Program-made: the position numbers and the translations under genes
Notes under the pieces: model-generated
Databases searched by the model: none
What the model saw: only the letters and a program-made list of their open reading frames with translations
What the model was told of the DNA's origin: nothing
Shown: positions 1 to 6,975 of the stretch, piece after piece
Position numbering within the stretch: the first letter of the stretch is position 1
Layout: the number at the start of each line of letters is the position of its first letter
Assembly (NCBI GenBank): GCA_947455285.1
Contig: CANGOK010000072.1
Coordinates: 1-12,491, forward strand
DNA: 12,491 nt
Reading direction: 5' to 3'
Source: Beijerinckiaceae bacterium
GTDB lineage: Bacteria; Pseudomonadota; Alphaproteobacteria; Rhizobiales; Beijerinckiaceae

Positions 1-1012
1 ACTTCACCAATTCCGCAGCCTTCTTCACGAAACGATCATCGAAGGTCTTGGAAAGATCCACGCTCGCGCCCTGCAATTCGGGATCGAACTTCGTCAGCAT
101 GTCGCTGGTCGACTTCATGCCCGAGGGATCGATCACGCCGGTCAGCGAATAGGACGCCTTCGAGTTCTTCGCCGAGAGCATGTAGAGCTCCTTGTCGCCC
201 AGCAGATATTCGGGCGGCACGGTGGCGGCGATGTCTTCTGGGGTGGCGGTCTTCAGCCACTGCAGGGTCTTGTAGAAGGCGTTGGTGAGGGCCTGCATCG
301 TGTTCGGGTTCTGGTCGATGAAGCTCTTCTTGGCATAGAGCACGGCGGCGGGATTGGAGCCGCCAAACAGGGCGCGCGTGCCATCCTCAGTGCGGGTGTC
401 GATCACGACGCGCACTTCGCCTGCGCGCTCAAGAAACGACAGCACAGGCTCAAGATGCGACACCGCGTCGATCTCGCCCTTCTGCATGGCGGCCAGCGCC
501 GATTGCGCCGAACCGATGCCGATATAGGATGCGTCGGAGGGTGAAAGACCCGCGCGCGCCATGACGAAATTCATCAGCATGTTGGTGGAGGAGCCCGGCG
601 CCGTGACGCCGATCTTCATGCCCTTGAAATCGGCAGGGCTTTCCCACTTGCGATCCTTCTTGACCGCGACCGCGATGGCCGGGAAGCGCCCAAGCTCGAT
701 GACGGCGCGAATGTCCTGACCCTTGGCCTGCATGCGGATCGTATGTTCATAGGCGCCCGTCACCACATCGATGGAGCCACCCACCAGAGCCTGCAGACTG
801 CGCGCGCCGCCGGAGAAATCCTGAATCTCGACATCGAGGCCCTGCTCTTTGAAAAAGCCCTTACGCTCGGCGATGGTCAGCGGCAGGTAATAGAGCAGCG
901 CCTTGCCGCCGACGCCGAGCGACAGCTTCGGCTTCTCCGGCGCCTGCGCGAAGGCCGAGGCGCTGGCGGCGATGGTGAGGCAGGCGGCGGCGAGAAGCCG
1001 GATCATCGACAT
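1..1012 (-). CDS. ABC transporter periplasmic substrate-binding protein (NMT1/SsuA-like), 3' end outside window
   Basis: Periplasmic binding component of an importer of the nitrate/sulfonate/taurine (NMT1/THI5/SsuA-like) class. It would bind a small organic ligand and deliver it to the permease encoded just upstream. The reading frame is open from the ATG at 1012 to the left edge, giving 337 codons without a stop, so the gene is nearly complete but its end is not seen. The first 22 residues look like a Sec signal peptide: a short basic start (MSMIRLL), an alanine-rich core, and a probable cleavage after AFA. The mature part has the family's opening pattern, with LPLTIAERKGFFKEQGLDVE near residues 44-63, a GG-S-IDVV segment near 80-87, and later GMKIGVTAPGSS. 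The start is supported by a GGGAGA Shine-Dalgarno 6 nt upstream. It begins 12 bp after the permease stop, so the genes are co-transcribed. The ligand cannot be named from sequence: sulfonates, pyrimidine precursors and aromatic acids are all known for this fold. Confidence 0.9.
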   Translation of the reverse strand, partial: MSMIRLLAAACLTIAASASAFAQAPEKPKLSLGVGGKALLYYLPLTIAERKGFFKEQGLDVEIQDFSGGARSLQALVGGSIDVVTGAYEHTIRMQAKGQDIRAVIELGRFPAIAVAVKKDRKWESPADFKGMKIGVTAPGSSTNMLMNFVMARAGLSPSDASYIGIGSAQSALAAMQKGEIDAVSHLEPVLSFLERAGEVRVVIDTRTEDGTRALFGGSNPAAVLYAKKSFIDQNPNTMQALTNAFYKTLQWLKTATPEDIAATVPPEYLLGDKELYMLSAKNSKASYSLTGVIDPSGMKSTSDMLTKFDPELQGASVDLSKTFDDRFVKKAAELVK

Positions 1013-1024
1013 GGGTCTCTCCCT

Positions 1025-1810
1025 TCAGGTTGTTTCAGGCGCAGGCGGGCGCCAGGCGAGCAATCTGCCCTCGACCAGCGTCACGCCATAATCGATCAGG
1101 ATCACAAAGAGCGAAAGCACCACCATGCCCGCATAAACGCCGGTGATGTCGAAGGTGCCTTCCGCCTCGTGGATGAGATAGCCAAGCCCCGCAGCCGAGC
1201 CCAGATATTCGCCCACCACGGCGCCTACCAGCGCAAAGCCGATGGAGGTGTGCAGTGACGAGAACATCCATGACAGGGCGGAGGGCCAATAGACATGGCG
1301 CAGCAACTGGCGCTCGTTCATGCCCAGCATGCGCGCATTGGCGAGCACCACGGGGCTAACCTCCTTCACGCCCTGATAGACGTTGAAGAAGACGATGAAG
1401 AAAACCAACGTGAAGCCCAGGGCGACCTTGGACCAGATGCCGAGGCCGAACCACAGCATGAAAATCGGCGCCAGCACCACGCGCGGCAGGGCGTTGGCCA
1501 TTTTCACATAGGGATCGAAGACCGCCGCCACACGCGGTTGGCGCGCGAACCAGAAGCCCACAACGATTCCCGCCCCCGAGCCGATGACGAAGGCCAGCAT
1601 GGTCTCGGTGAGGGTGATCCCGAGGTGCTTCCAGATGACGCCCGTGGCGAAGAGCTTCCAGATGCGGGCGATGACGTCGAGCGGCGTCGAGAAGAAGAAC
1701 TGCACGGTCTTCACGTCGCCGAGCAGCGGATAGGTGGAGACGAGATGCCAGATAAGCAGCAGGCCAAGGCCGACGCCGATCTGAAGCAGGATGAGGCTGA
1801 AGCGGTTCAT
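1025..1810 (-). CDS. ABC transporter permease (SsuC/TauC-like)
   Basis: Inner-membrane permease of the same importer, 261 residues, the usual length for SsuC/TauC/NrtB-type permeases (BPD_transp_1 family). Hydrophobic stretches near residues 5-25, 68-89, 108-122, 127-145, 187-203 and 225-245 fit about six membrane helices. The cytoplasmic EAA loop, which docks on the ATPase, is visible at about 156-185 (LANARMLGMNERQLLRHVYW), with the conserved glycine at 163 and the proline at 176. It probably works as a homodimer. The ATG at 1810 shares one base with the stop of the ATPase gene (TGATG) and has a GGGGAGG Shine-Dalgarno, which indicates translational coupling. The assignment to the family is firm; the substrate is not known. 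Confidence 0.93.
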   Translation of the reverse strand: MNRFSLILLQIGVGLGLLLIWHLVSTYPLLGDVKTVQFFFSTPLDVIARIWKLFATGVIWKHLGITLTETMLAFVIGSGAGIVVGFWFARQPRVAAVFDPYVKMANALPRVVLAPIFMLWFGLGIWSKVALGFTLVFFIVFFNVYQGVKEVSPVVLANARMLGMNERQLLRHVYWPSALSWMFSSLHTSIGFALVGAVVGEYLGSAAGLGYLIHEAEGTFDITGVYAGMVVLSLFVILIDYGVTLVEGRLLAWRPPAPETT

Positions 1811-2658
1811 CAGGCGCCCTCCCCTTTGTCCTGCGCCCCATAGGCCTTCATCACCTCATCGCGCAGATCCTCCCAGATCGCGCGGCGATATTCGTGGAAG
1901 GCGGGGTCGAGACGGATTTCGTTGATGGAGCGCGGACGCGGCAGATCGATGCGATGATCCGCCATGATGCGCGAGGACGGCGCAGCCGACATGACCACCA
2001 CGCGGTCGGCCAGCGAAATCGCCTCTTCAAGATCATGGGTCACAAATAGCACCGCCTTGCGGTCCGCAGACCAGAGCGACAGCAAGAGATCGCCCATCAT
2101 GCCACGCGTCTGCGCGTCGAGCGGGCCGAAAGGTTCGTCCATAAGCAGGATGGAGGGGTTTCGGATCAGCATCTGGGCGAGCGCCACGCGCTTTCGCTGG
2201 CCTCCCGAGAGCTGATGGGGATAACGCTGCGTGAACCGCGCGAGGCCGACCTGCGCCAACAGGTCCTGCGCGCGCTCGCGCGCCTCAAGAGCAGATACGC
2301 CTGCGATCTCCAGCGCCACGGCCACATTGGCCAGCGCCGTCTTCCAGGGCATGAGCGCATCCTGCTGGAAGAGATAGCCCGCCTCCTTCGTCACACCCTC
2401 GACCTTGCGGCCGTTCACGAGGGCTTGTCCGGCGCTAGGCTCAAGCAGTCCGGCGACGACATTGAGCAGGGTGGATTTGCCGCAACCGGTGGGGCCGACA
2501 ATGGCGACGAACTCCCCCGCCGCCACATCCAGCGTCGCCCCCTTCACCGCCTCATAGGCGCTTGGGCCGGAGCCAAAACGCACGCTCACCTGATCGAGGT
2601 GGACAATCCCGGCGCCGGCGGCGCGAGACTGAACGGATGCTTGCGGTTGAACAGGCAT
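1810..2658 (-). CDS. ABC transporter ATP-binding protein (SsuB/TauB-like)
   Basis: ATPase subunit that powers the importer, 282 residues. All nucleotide-binding motifs are present in order: Walker A GPTGCGKS at 55-62, Q-loop FQQD at 97-100, signature LSGGQ at 150-154, Walker B ILLMDEP at 170-176 with D174 and E175, D-loop PLDAQT at 179-184, and the switch histidine H208 in FVTHDLEEA. This pattern places it with SsuB/TauB/NrtD-type ATPases that pair with the permease type encoded next to it. The N-terminal 17 or so residues before the beta-strand IVHLDQVSV are an extension without clear homology. The ATG at 2658 has a GGAGGAAA site about 11 nt upstream, slightly distant but the best choice. 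The gene starts 69 bp after the small SnoaL-like gene and overlaps the permease start by one base. Confidence 0.95.
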   Translation of the reverse strand: MPVQPQASVQSRAAGAGIVHLDQVSVRFGSGPSAYEAVKGATLDVAAGEFVAIVGPTGCGKSTLLNVVAGLLEPSAGQALVNGRKVEGVTKEAGYLFQQDALMPWKTALANVAVALEIAGVSALEARERAQDLLAQVGLARFTQRYPHQLSGGQRKRVALAQMLIRNPSILLMDEPFGPLDAQTRGMMGDLLLSLWSADRKAVLFVTHDLEEAISLADRVVVMSAAPSSRIMADHRIDLPRPRSINEIRLDPAFHEYRRAIWEDLRDEVMKAYGAQDKGEGA

Positions 2659-2707
2659 GGGACGCGGGCTTTCCTCCGGGGAAGCGCACGCTCGCTCAAT
2701 TCACGCC

Positions 2708-2719
2708 CGCTTGCAAGCG
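2708..2719. repeat. 12-bp perfect palindrome in the intergenic gap
   Basis: CGCTTGCAAGCG is a perfect 12-bp palindrome lying 9 bp after the stop of the SnoaL-like gene and about 50 bp before the ATPase start. It could be a transcription factor site or a small RNA hairpin between cistrons. No U-run follows, so it is not an intrinsic terminator. In GC-rich DNA such a palindrome can also occur by chance. Confidence 0.35.
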
Positions 2720-2727
2720 AGGCCTGC

Positions 2728-3165
2728 TCAATCGACCAGCTCGACCAGCGGCAGGGTGTCGGGCGCCAGATGGAGCGCGCTGACATAGCCGTCCTGAAAC
2801 TGCAGCCAATCGCAGAACTCGACATTCGAGACCTTGCCGGTGCCCCGGTGGCGCATGCGGCAGATGCGCCGCGCCACCACGCGGTCGCGGTCCACCACCA
2901 CATCGCAAATGTCCTGGCGCAGCACGTCATATTCAATGGCGATTTCGCGCAGCCCCCGACGGATGCCCTCCGCGCCTTCATAAGCCCCGAAAAATGGCAT
3001 GGCGCGATGATCGCGGCCAAAGACGACCGTGGCGTGGGGGGCCAGATAGGTCATGGCTTCCTCTATGTCATGATCAGCCAGACATTCCATCAAGCGGACG
3101 GTTCGCTCCTCGAGCAGCTCGCGATCGATCGAGGCGAGAAGGCCAAGAGTTTCGAATGTTTGCAT
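2728..3165 (-). CDS. SnoaL/NTF2-fold small protein, first gene of the importer operon
   Basis: Predicted 145-residue cytoplasmic protein of the SnoaL-like / NTF2-like superfamily, the fold shared by ketosteroid isomerases, scytalone dehydratases and many polyketide cyclases. Visible family features are the N-terminal helical part ending in ECLADHDIEEAMTYLAPHATVVF (about residues 28-50), a FFGAYEGAEGIRRGL segment near 63-77, and then alternating beta strands (ICDVVVDRDRVVARR, NVEFCDWLQFQDGYV). There is no signal peptide or membrane segment. I prefer the ATG at 3165 because GGGGGA sits 6 nt upstream; an in-frame GTG at 3186 would add seven residues but lies within that untranslated region. It is the first gene before the ABC importer on the same strand, so it may act on the imported compound, but sequence does not give the reaction. 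Catalytic residues vary too much in this superfamily to assign. Confidence 0.82.
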   Translation of the reverse strand: MQTFETLGLLASIDRELLEERTVRLMECLADHDIEEAMTYLAPHATVVFGRDHRAMPFFGAYEGAEGIRRGLREIAIEYDVLRQDICDVVVDRDRVVARRICRMRHRGTGKVSNVEFCDWLQFQDGYVSALHLAPDTLPLVELVD

Positions 3166-3183
3166 CTGTTTCCCCCACAATGT

Positions 3184-3238
3184 CACGATATTAACATCAA
3201 GAGCAACAAATCGATATCACACGATCACATTCGAGCAA
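3184..3238 (-). promoter_or_regulatory. AT-rich upstream region of the importer operon with two imperfect repeats
   Basis: The stretch between the ilvC terminator and the SnoaL-like gene is clearly more AT-rich than the rest and must hold the promoter of the importer operon, because a strong terminator lies just upstream. Two imperfect direct repeats begin with TTGCTC at 3238 and 3206 and both end in TCGTG (read on the minus strand). Their starts are 32 bp apart, close to three helical turns. TGTGAT also occurs twice within the first copy region. These are candidate operator half-sites. No -35/-10 pair stands out convincingly; TTGCTC with a 16-bp spacer to TATCGA is the best weak candidate. 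Confidence 0.4.
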
Positions 3239-3271
3239 GCACAAATTGGACAAAATTGCGAAATTTCAAAT

Positions 3272-3304
3272 AAAAAAGGCAGGACTGTTACAAACAGCCC
3301 TGCC
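3272..3304 (-). terminator. Intrinsic terminator of ilvC
   Basis: Read on the minus strand, GGCAGGGCTGTT pairs with AACAGTCCTGCC over 12 positions (one G-U pair) around a three-base TGT loop, followed directly by six T residues. It lies 44 bp after the ilvC stop and so ends the ilv transcript before the importer operon. Confidence 0.93.
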
Positions 3305-3347
3305 CGCCAAAGTCATCGCCCGTATCGGGCGGAATGTTACATTCGTA

Positions 3348-4367
3348 TTAGTTGCGGGCCTTGTCGACCAGCTTGTTCTTGCCGATCCAGGGCATCATGG
3401 CGCGCAGACGAGCGCCGACTTCCTCGATCTGGTGGGCGTTGTTGCGGGAGCGAGTCGCCTTGAACGAGGTCTGGTTGACCTTGTTCTCCAGCATCCAGTC
3501 ACGCGTGAACTTGCCGGACTGGATGTCCTCCAGAACGCGCTTCATCTCCGCCTTGGTCTCCGGCGTCACGATGCGCGGGCCGGTGACATATTCGCCGTAT
3601 TCGGCGGTGTTGGAGATCGAGTAGTTCATGTTGGCGATGCCGCCCTCATAGATGAGGTCGACGATCAGCTTCACTTCGTGCAGGCACTCGAAATAGGCCA
3701 TCTCGGGGGCGTAGCCCGCCTCGACCAGCGTTTCGAAGCCAGCGCGGATCAGCTCGACGAGGCCGCCGCACAGAACGACCTGCTCGCCGAAAAGGTCGGT
3801 CTCGCATTCTTCCTGGAAGGTGGTCTCGATGATGCCCGCACGGCCGCCGCCAACCGCCGAAGCGTAAGACAGGCCGATGTCATGGGCGTTGCCCGAAGCG
3901 TCCTGATGGATCGCGACGAGGCAGGGAACGCCGCCACCCTTCATGTATTCGCCGCGCACGGTGTGGCCGGGGCCCTTGGGGGCGACCATGAGCACGTCGA
4001 TGTCGGAGCGGGGCTCGATCAGATTGAAGTGCACGTTCAGGCCGTGGGCGAAAAGAAGCGCCGCGCCGGGGCGGATGTTGGCCGCGATATGGTCGCGGTA
4101 GATGTCAGCCTGCAGCTCGTCGGGGGTCAGCATCATGATGACGTCGGCCCACTTGGAGGCTTCGGCCACTTCCATGACCTTGATGCCTTCGCCTTCGGCC
4201 TTCTTGGCGCTGGGCGAGCCCTTGCGGAGAGCCACGACGAGCTCCTTCACGCCGGAATCGCGCATGTTGAGAACGTGAGCATGGCCCTGTGAGCCGTAAC
4301 CGACGACGGCGACCTTCTTGCCCTTGATCAGATTAATATCAGCATCCTGATCGTAATAGACGCGCAT
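3348..4367 (-). CDS. ilvC: Ketol-acid reductoisomerase (NADP+)
   Basis: Class I ketol-acid reductoisomerase, 339 residues, the normal short-form length. It isomerises and reduces 2-acetolactate and 2-aceto-2-hydroxybutyrate to the dihydroxy acids on the valine/leucine and isoleucine paths. The N-terminal Rossmann domain has GYGSQGHA at 23-30 and an ALRKGS loop at 46-51, whose basic and serine residues suit NADPH. H108 in FAHGLN is the expected catalytic histidine. The C-terminal domain carries the metal and substrate residues D191 and E195 (ETDLFGEQ), E227 and E231 (FECLHE) and S252. The ATG at 4367 starts the family-typical MRVYYDQDAD and has a GGGGA site 9 nt before it; an upstream in-frame TTG at 4415 would add 16 unrelated residues and sits almost at the predicted transcript start, so I reject it. 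It follows ilvN by 120 bp that contain a promoter-like pair, and ends at a strong terminator. Confidence 0.98.
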   Translation of the reverse strand: MRVYYDQDADINLIKGKKVAVVGYGSQGHAHVLNMRDSGVKELVVALRKGSPSAKKAEGEGIKVMEVAEASKWADVIMMLTPDELQADIYRDHIAANIRPGAALLFAHGLNVHFNLIEPRSDIDVLMVAPKGPGHTVRGEYMKGGGVPCLVAIHQDASGNAHDIGLSYASAVGGGRAGIIETTFQEECETDLFGEQVVLCGGLVELIRAGFETLVEAGYAPEMAYFECLHEVKLIVDLIYEGGIANMNYSISNTAEYGEYVTGPRIVTPETKAEMKRVLEDIQSGKFTRDWMLENKVNQTSFKATRSRNNAHQIEEVGARLRAMMPWIGKNKLVDKARN

Positions 4368-4424
4368 GACGTATTTTCCCCGTTGGACGACGGGTTGACC
4401 GTCGCTGAATTTCAAGGTGACAGC

Positions 4425-4453
4425 CTTCTAAGCGGGCGGAGCCGATCCGTCAA
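4425..4453 (-). promoter_or_regulatory. Predicted sigma70-type promoter of ilvC
   Basis: In the ilvN-ilvC gap the minus strand has TTGACG (4448-4453), a 17-bp spacer, and TAGAAG (4425-4430). The same layout and nearly the same hexamers occur before the ilv leader (TTGACC, 17 bp, TAGAAA). The transcript would begin near 4418, about 50 nt before the ilvC ATG. This suggests ilvC is expressed both by read-through from ilvBN and from its own promoter that escapes the attenuator. Confidence 0.6.
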
Positions 4454-4487
4454 AGGAAACTGGCGAATTCGGCCCTCCCGCGGTTTC

Positions 4488-5036
4488 TCACATGCCCTTT
4501 GCGCCGCGCGTGATCGCCGCCACGCCGGTCCGGGAGATCTCCACGAGCCCGATGGGGCGCATCAGGTCGACGAAATCGTCGATCTTGGCGGGCGAACCCG
4601 TCAGTTCGAAGATGAAGCTCTCGATCGTGGCGTCGATGACCTTGGCGTGGAAGGCTTCGGAAAGGCGCAGGGCCTCGCTGCGGTGCTCGCCTGTTCCATG
4701 CACCTTGATCATGGCGAGCTCACGCTCGATGACCCGGTCCTGCATGGACAGGTCCGTGACCTTGTGGATCGGCACGATGCGCTCGAGCTGGTGAGTGATC
4801 TGGTCGATCACTTCGGGCGTGCCGGTCGTCACGATGGTGATGCGCGACAGATGCTCGCCATGGGCGACCTCGGCCACCGTGAGGCTCTCGATATTGTAGC
4901 CGCGGCCCGAAAAGAGGCCCACGACGCGGGCCAGCACGCCCGGTTCGTTATCAACCAGCACGGAAAGCGTGTGACGCTCGGTGCCCGACTTGGCGAGGGC
5001 GGAGGCATAGGGTGAAAGGGCTGCGATTGCGTTCAT
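4488..5036 (-). CDS. ilvN: Acetolactate synthase small (regulatory) subunit
   Basis: Regulatory subunit of acetohydroxyacid synthase, 182 residues. It binds the large subunit, raises its activity and gives feedback inhibition by valine. An ACT domain covers about residues 22-96, beginning HTLSVLVDNEPGVLARVVGL and continuing RGYNIESLTV; N30 and G33 in DNEPG and N48 in GYNIE sit where effector-binding residues lie in the IlvH/IlvN family. The second half (ERELAMIKV, then FIFELTGSPAKIDDF) is the usual C-terminal ACT-like domain. I use the ATG at 5036, which has GAAGG 8 nt upstream; an in-frame TTG at 5051 is an unlikely start because that Shine-Dalgarno would fall inside the gene. It lies 45 bp after ilvB on the same strand, as expected for partners made in fixed ratio. 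The symbol ilvH is used for the same gene in some genomes. Confidence 0.96.
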   Translation of the reverse strand: MNAIAALSPYASALAKSGTERHTLSVLVDNEPGVLARVVGLFSGRGYNIESLTVAEVAHGEHLSRITIVTTGTPEVIDQITHQLERIVPIHKVTDLSMQDRVIERELAMIKVHGTGEHRSEALRLSEAFHAKVIDATIESFIFELTGSPAKIDDFVDLMRPIGLVEISRTGVAAITRGAKGM

Positions 5037-5081
5037 GATCGTGACCTTCAAAAAACTTGGCGGGCGGAGAAAGACGCTGGC

Positions 5082-6854
5082 TCAGACCAGCATCTTGCCC
5101 TTCTCGTCGATGATGCTGCCGATCTCGACGCCCGCGTCGTCGGAGAGCTCCGCGAGGATCATCTCGTTATGCGCCTTGCCCGAGGGGATCATCGGGAAGC
5201 AGTTCTCCTCCTTGGAGACGATGCAGTCGAAGATCACGGGGCCGGGATAGTCGATCATTTCGAGAATGGCGCGGTCGAGTTCGGCAGGATCCGAACAACG
5301 GATGCCCTTGCCGCCATAGGCCTCGGCGAGCTTCACGAAATCAGGCAGGGCGGCCGAATAGCTTTCCGAATAACGCCCGCCATGCAGCAGTTCCTGCCAC
5401 TGGCGCACCATGCCCATATATTCGTTGTTGAGGATGAAGATCTTCACCGGCAGGCGATACTGCACGGCCGTCGACATTTCCTGCATGTTCATCAGGATCG
5501 AGGCTTCGCCCGCGATGTCGATGACCAGCGACTTGGGATGGGCCATCTGCGTGCCGATGGCCGCAGGCAGGCCGTAGCCCATGGTGCCAAGGCCGCCAGA
5601 GGTCATCCAGCGGTTCGGCTCTTCGAAATGATAGTGCTGGGCCGCCCACATCTGATGCTGGCCGACCTCGGTCGTGATGTAGGTGTCGCGATCCTTGGTC
5701 AGCTCATAGAGCCGCTGCACGGCGTATTGCGGCTTGATGGTGGTCTTGGATGCGCGATAGGCGAGCGACTTGCGGGCGCGCCAGTGATCGATCTGCTTCC
5801 ACCAGCCAGCAAGCGCCTCTTCGTCAGCCTTAAGGCCTTCCGCGCGCCAGACGCTGATCATGTCCCCGAGCACATTGGCGCAATCGCCCACGATGGCGAG
5901 GTCGATCTTTACAGTCTTGTTGATCGAGGACGGATCAATGTCGATGTGGATCTTCTTCGACCCCGGCGAGAAGGCGTCGAGACGGCCGGTGATGCGGTCG
6001 TCAAAGCGCGCGCCGATGGCGATCATCACATCGCAATCATGCATCGTATGGTTGGCTTCGTAGGTGCCGTGCATGCCGAGCATGCCGAGCCAGTTGTCCC
6101 CGGAAGCGGGATAGGCGCCAAGGCCCATGAGCGTCGAGGTGATCGGGAAGCCTGTCAGCTCCACAAGTTCGCGCAGGAGCTTGGACGCATGCGGGCCTGA
6201 ATTGATGACGCCGCCGCCGCTGTAGATGACCGGACGCTTCGCCTTGGCCATCATCTCGACGGCTTCGCGGATGCGGTCAGCATCGCCCTTCAGCTTGGGC
6301 TGATAAGTCTTGTGCTGGACGTTGAGCGGGCCCTGATAGAGGCCCAGCGCGAACTGCACATCCTTCGGCAGATCAACCACCACGGGGCCGGGACGGCCAC
6401 TGCGGGCAACATAGAAGGCCTCGTGCAGAATGCGCGGCAGGTCCTCTATGGAGCGCACGAGATAGTTGTGCTTGGTGCAATGGCGGGTGATGCCGACCGT
6501 GTCGCATTCCTGGAAGGCGTCGGAGCCGATGAGATGGGTCGGCACCTGACCAGTCAGGCAGACGAGCGGAATGGAGTCGAGCAGCGCGTCGGCGAGACCC
6601 GTGATGGCGTTGGTGGCGCCGGGGCCGGAGGTGACGAGCAACACGCCGACCTTGCCGGTGGAGCGGGCATAGCCTTCCGCCGCATGGGCCGCGCCCTGTT
6701 CGTGGCGCACCAGCACATGCTGGACCGCGTTCTGCTGGAACAGCGCGTCATAGATCGGCAATACCGCGCCGCCGGGATAACCGAAAACCGTATCGACGCC
6801 CTGATCCTTGAGGGCCTCGACGATCATTTCCGCACCGGTCATCTGTTTCGACAT
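5082..6854 (-). CDS. ilvB: Acetolactate synthase large (catalytic) subunit
   Basis: Catalytic subunit of acetohydroxyacid synthase, 590 residues, the full family length. With thiamine diphosphate, Mg2+ and FAD it joins pyruvate to pyruvate or 2-oxobutyrate, the first common step of branched-chain amino acid synthesis. The N-terminal domain has FGYPGGAVLPIYDAL and the cofactor-activating glutamate E52 in VRHEQGAAHAAEGYAR, followed by VTSGPGATN. The central domain holds the FAD-site region (GMLGMHGTYEAN). The C-terminal domain has TSGGLGTMGYGLPAAIG and ends in the NN-x-YMGMVRQWQ segment (NN at 476-477). The cofactor motif that normally reads GDG or GDA is G-E-A at 449-451, so a Glu replaces the metal-binding Asp; it is otherwise intact. 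The ATG at 6854 has CGGAG 7 nt upstream. A leader peptide and attenuator lie in front; ilvN follows at 45 bp. The symbol ilvI or ilvG is also used for this gene. Confidence 0.97.
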   Translation of the reverse strand: MSKQMTGAEMIVEALKDQGVDTVFGYPGGAVLPIYDALFQQNAVQHVLVRHEQGAAHAAEGYARSTGKVGVLLVTSGPGATNAITGLADALLDSIPLVCLTGQVPTHLIGSDAFQECDTVGITRHCTKHNYLVRSIEDLPRILHEAFYVARSGRPGPVVVDLPKDVQFALGLYQGPLNVQHKTYQPKLKGDADRIREAVEMMAKAKRPVIYSGGGVINSGPHASKLLRELVELTGFPITSTLMGLGAYPASGDNWLGMLGMHGTYEANHTMHDCDVMIAIGARFDDRITGRLDAFSPGSKKIHIDIDPSSINKTVKIDLAIVGDCANVLGDMISVWRAEGLKADEEALAGWWKQIDHWRARKSLAYRASKTTIKPQYAVQRLYELTKDRDTYITTEVGQHQMWAAQHYHFEEPNRWMTSGGLGTMGYGLPAAIGTQMAHPKSLVIDIAGEASILMNMQEMSTAVQYRLPVKIFILNNEYMGMVRQWQELLHGGRYSESYSAALPDFVKLAEAYGGKGIRCSDPAELDRAILEMIDYPGPVIFDCIVSKEENCFPMIPSGKAHNEMILAELSDDAGVEIGSIIDEKGKMLV

Positions 6855-6896
6855 CGCCTGCTCCGTCTGCTCGGTCTGTAGTTCAGGTCAAAGGCC

Positions 6897-6922
6897 AATA
6901 AAAAAGGCCCACTCGGGGGCCT
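6897..6922 (-). terminator. Attenuator terminator in the ilv leader
   Basis: On the minus strand AGGCCC (6917-6922) pairs with GGGCCT (6905-6910) around a six-base loop, followed by a run of six T, A and TT. It has the form of an intrinsic terminator but stands 43 bp before the ilvB start and after the ilv promoter, so it can only act as a regulatory stop inside the leader. A second GGGCCT at 6954-6959 competes for the same AGGCCC. Confidence 0.85.
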
Positions 6923-6929
6923 CGGTCAT

Positions 6930-6975
6930 GCGCCAGTTGCGGGAAAGCGGGTCAGGCCCGTCCCGTGTCTGGCGC
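6930..6975 (-). promoter_or_regulatory. Leader RNA hairpin with antiterminator segment
   Basis: The 46-nt RNA from 6975 to 6930 can fold into one long hairpin: GCGCCAG with CUGGCGC (7 bp, 6969-6975 with 6930-6936), an ACA/CAA internal loop, CGGGA with UCCCG (5 bp), a CUU bulge, CGGG with CCCG (4 bp), and a CCUGA loop. The antiterminator segment GGGCCU (6954-6959) lies at the top of this hairpin and overlaps the leader stop codon. With the hairpin formed the segment is hidden and the terminator can form. A ribosome held on the Leu-Ile-Val-Val codons would cover the 5' arm GCGCCAG and release GGGCCU to pair with AGGCCC of the terminator. Confidence 0.75.

Noticed and set aside
3166..3186. Upstream GTG start that would lengthen the SnoaL-like gene by 7 codons
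   Set aside because: It would put the clear GGGGGA ribosome binding site of the ATG at 3165 inside the coding region.
2215..3273. Long plus-strand open frame (about 350 codons) opposite the ATPase and SnoaL-like genes
   Set aside because: It crosses two real genes and their gaps, its translation has no recognisable domain, and GC-rich DNA often leaves the opposite strand open.
3246..4292. Long plus-strand open frame (about 350 codons) opposite ilvC
   Set aside because: Exact antisense of a strongly conserved ilvC; it starts inside the ilvC terminator and its His/Asp/Leu-rich protein matches nothing known.
4388..4402. GACGG/CCGTC short hairpin in the ilvC untranslated region as a second attenuator
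   Set aside because: Only 5 bp, no U-run and no leader frame with branched-chain codons nearby.
4368..4415. Upstream TTG start that would lengthen ilvC by 16 codons
   Set aside because: The family begins at MRVYYDQ, which has its own Shine-Dalgarno, and the extension nearly coincides with the predicted transcript start.
5169..6200. Plus-strand open frame (about 340 codons) opposite ilvB
   Set aside because: Antisense shadow of ilvB with no family motif or ribosome binding site.
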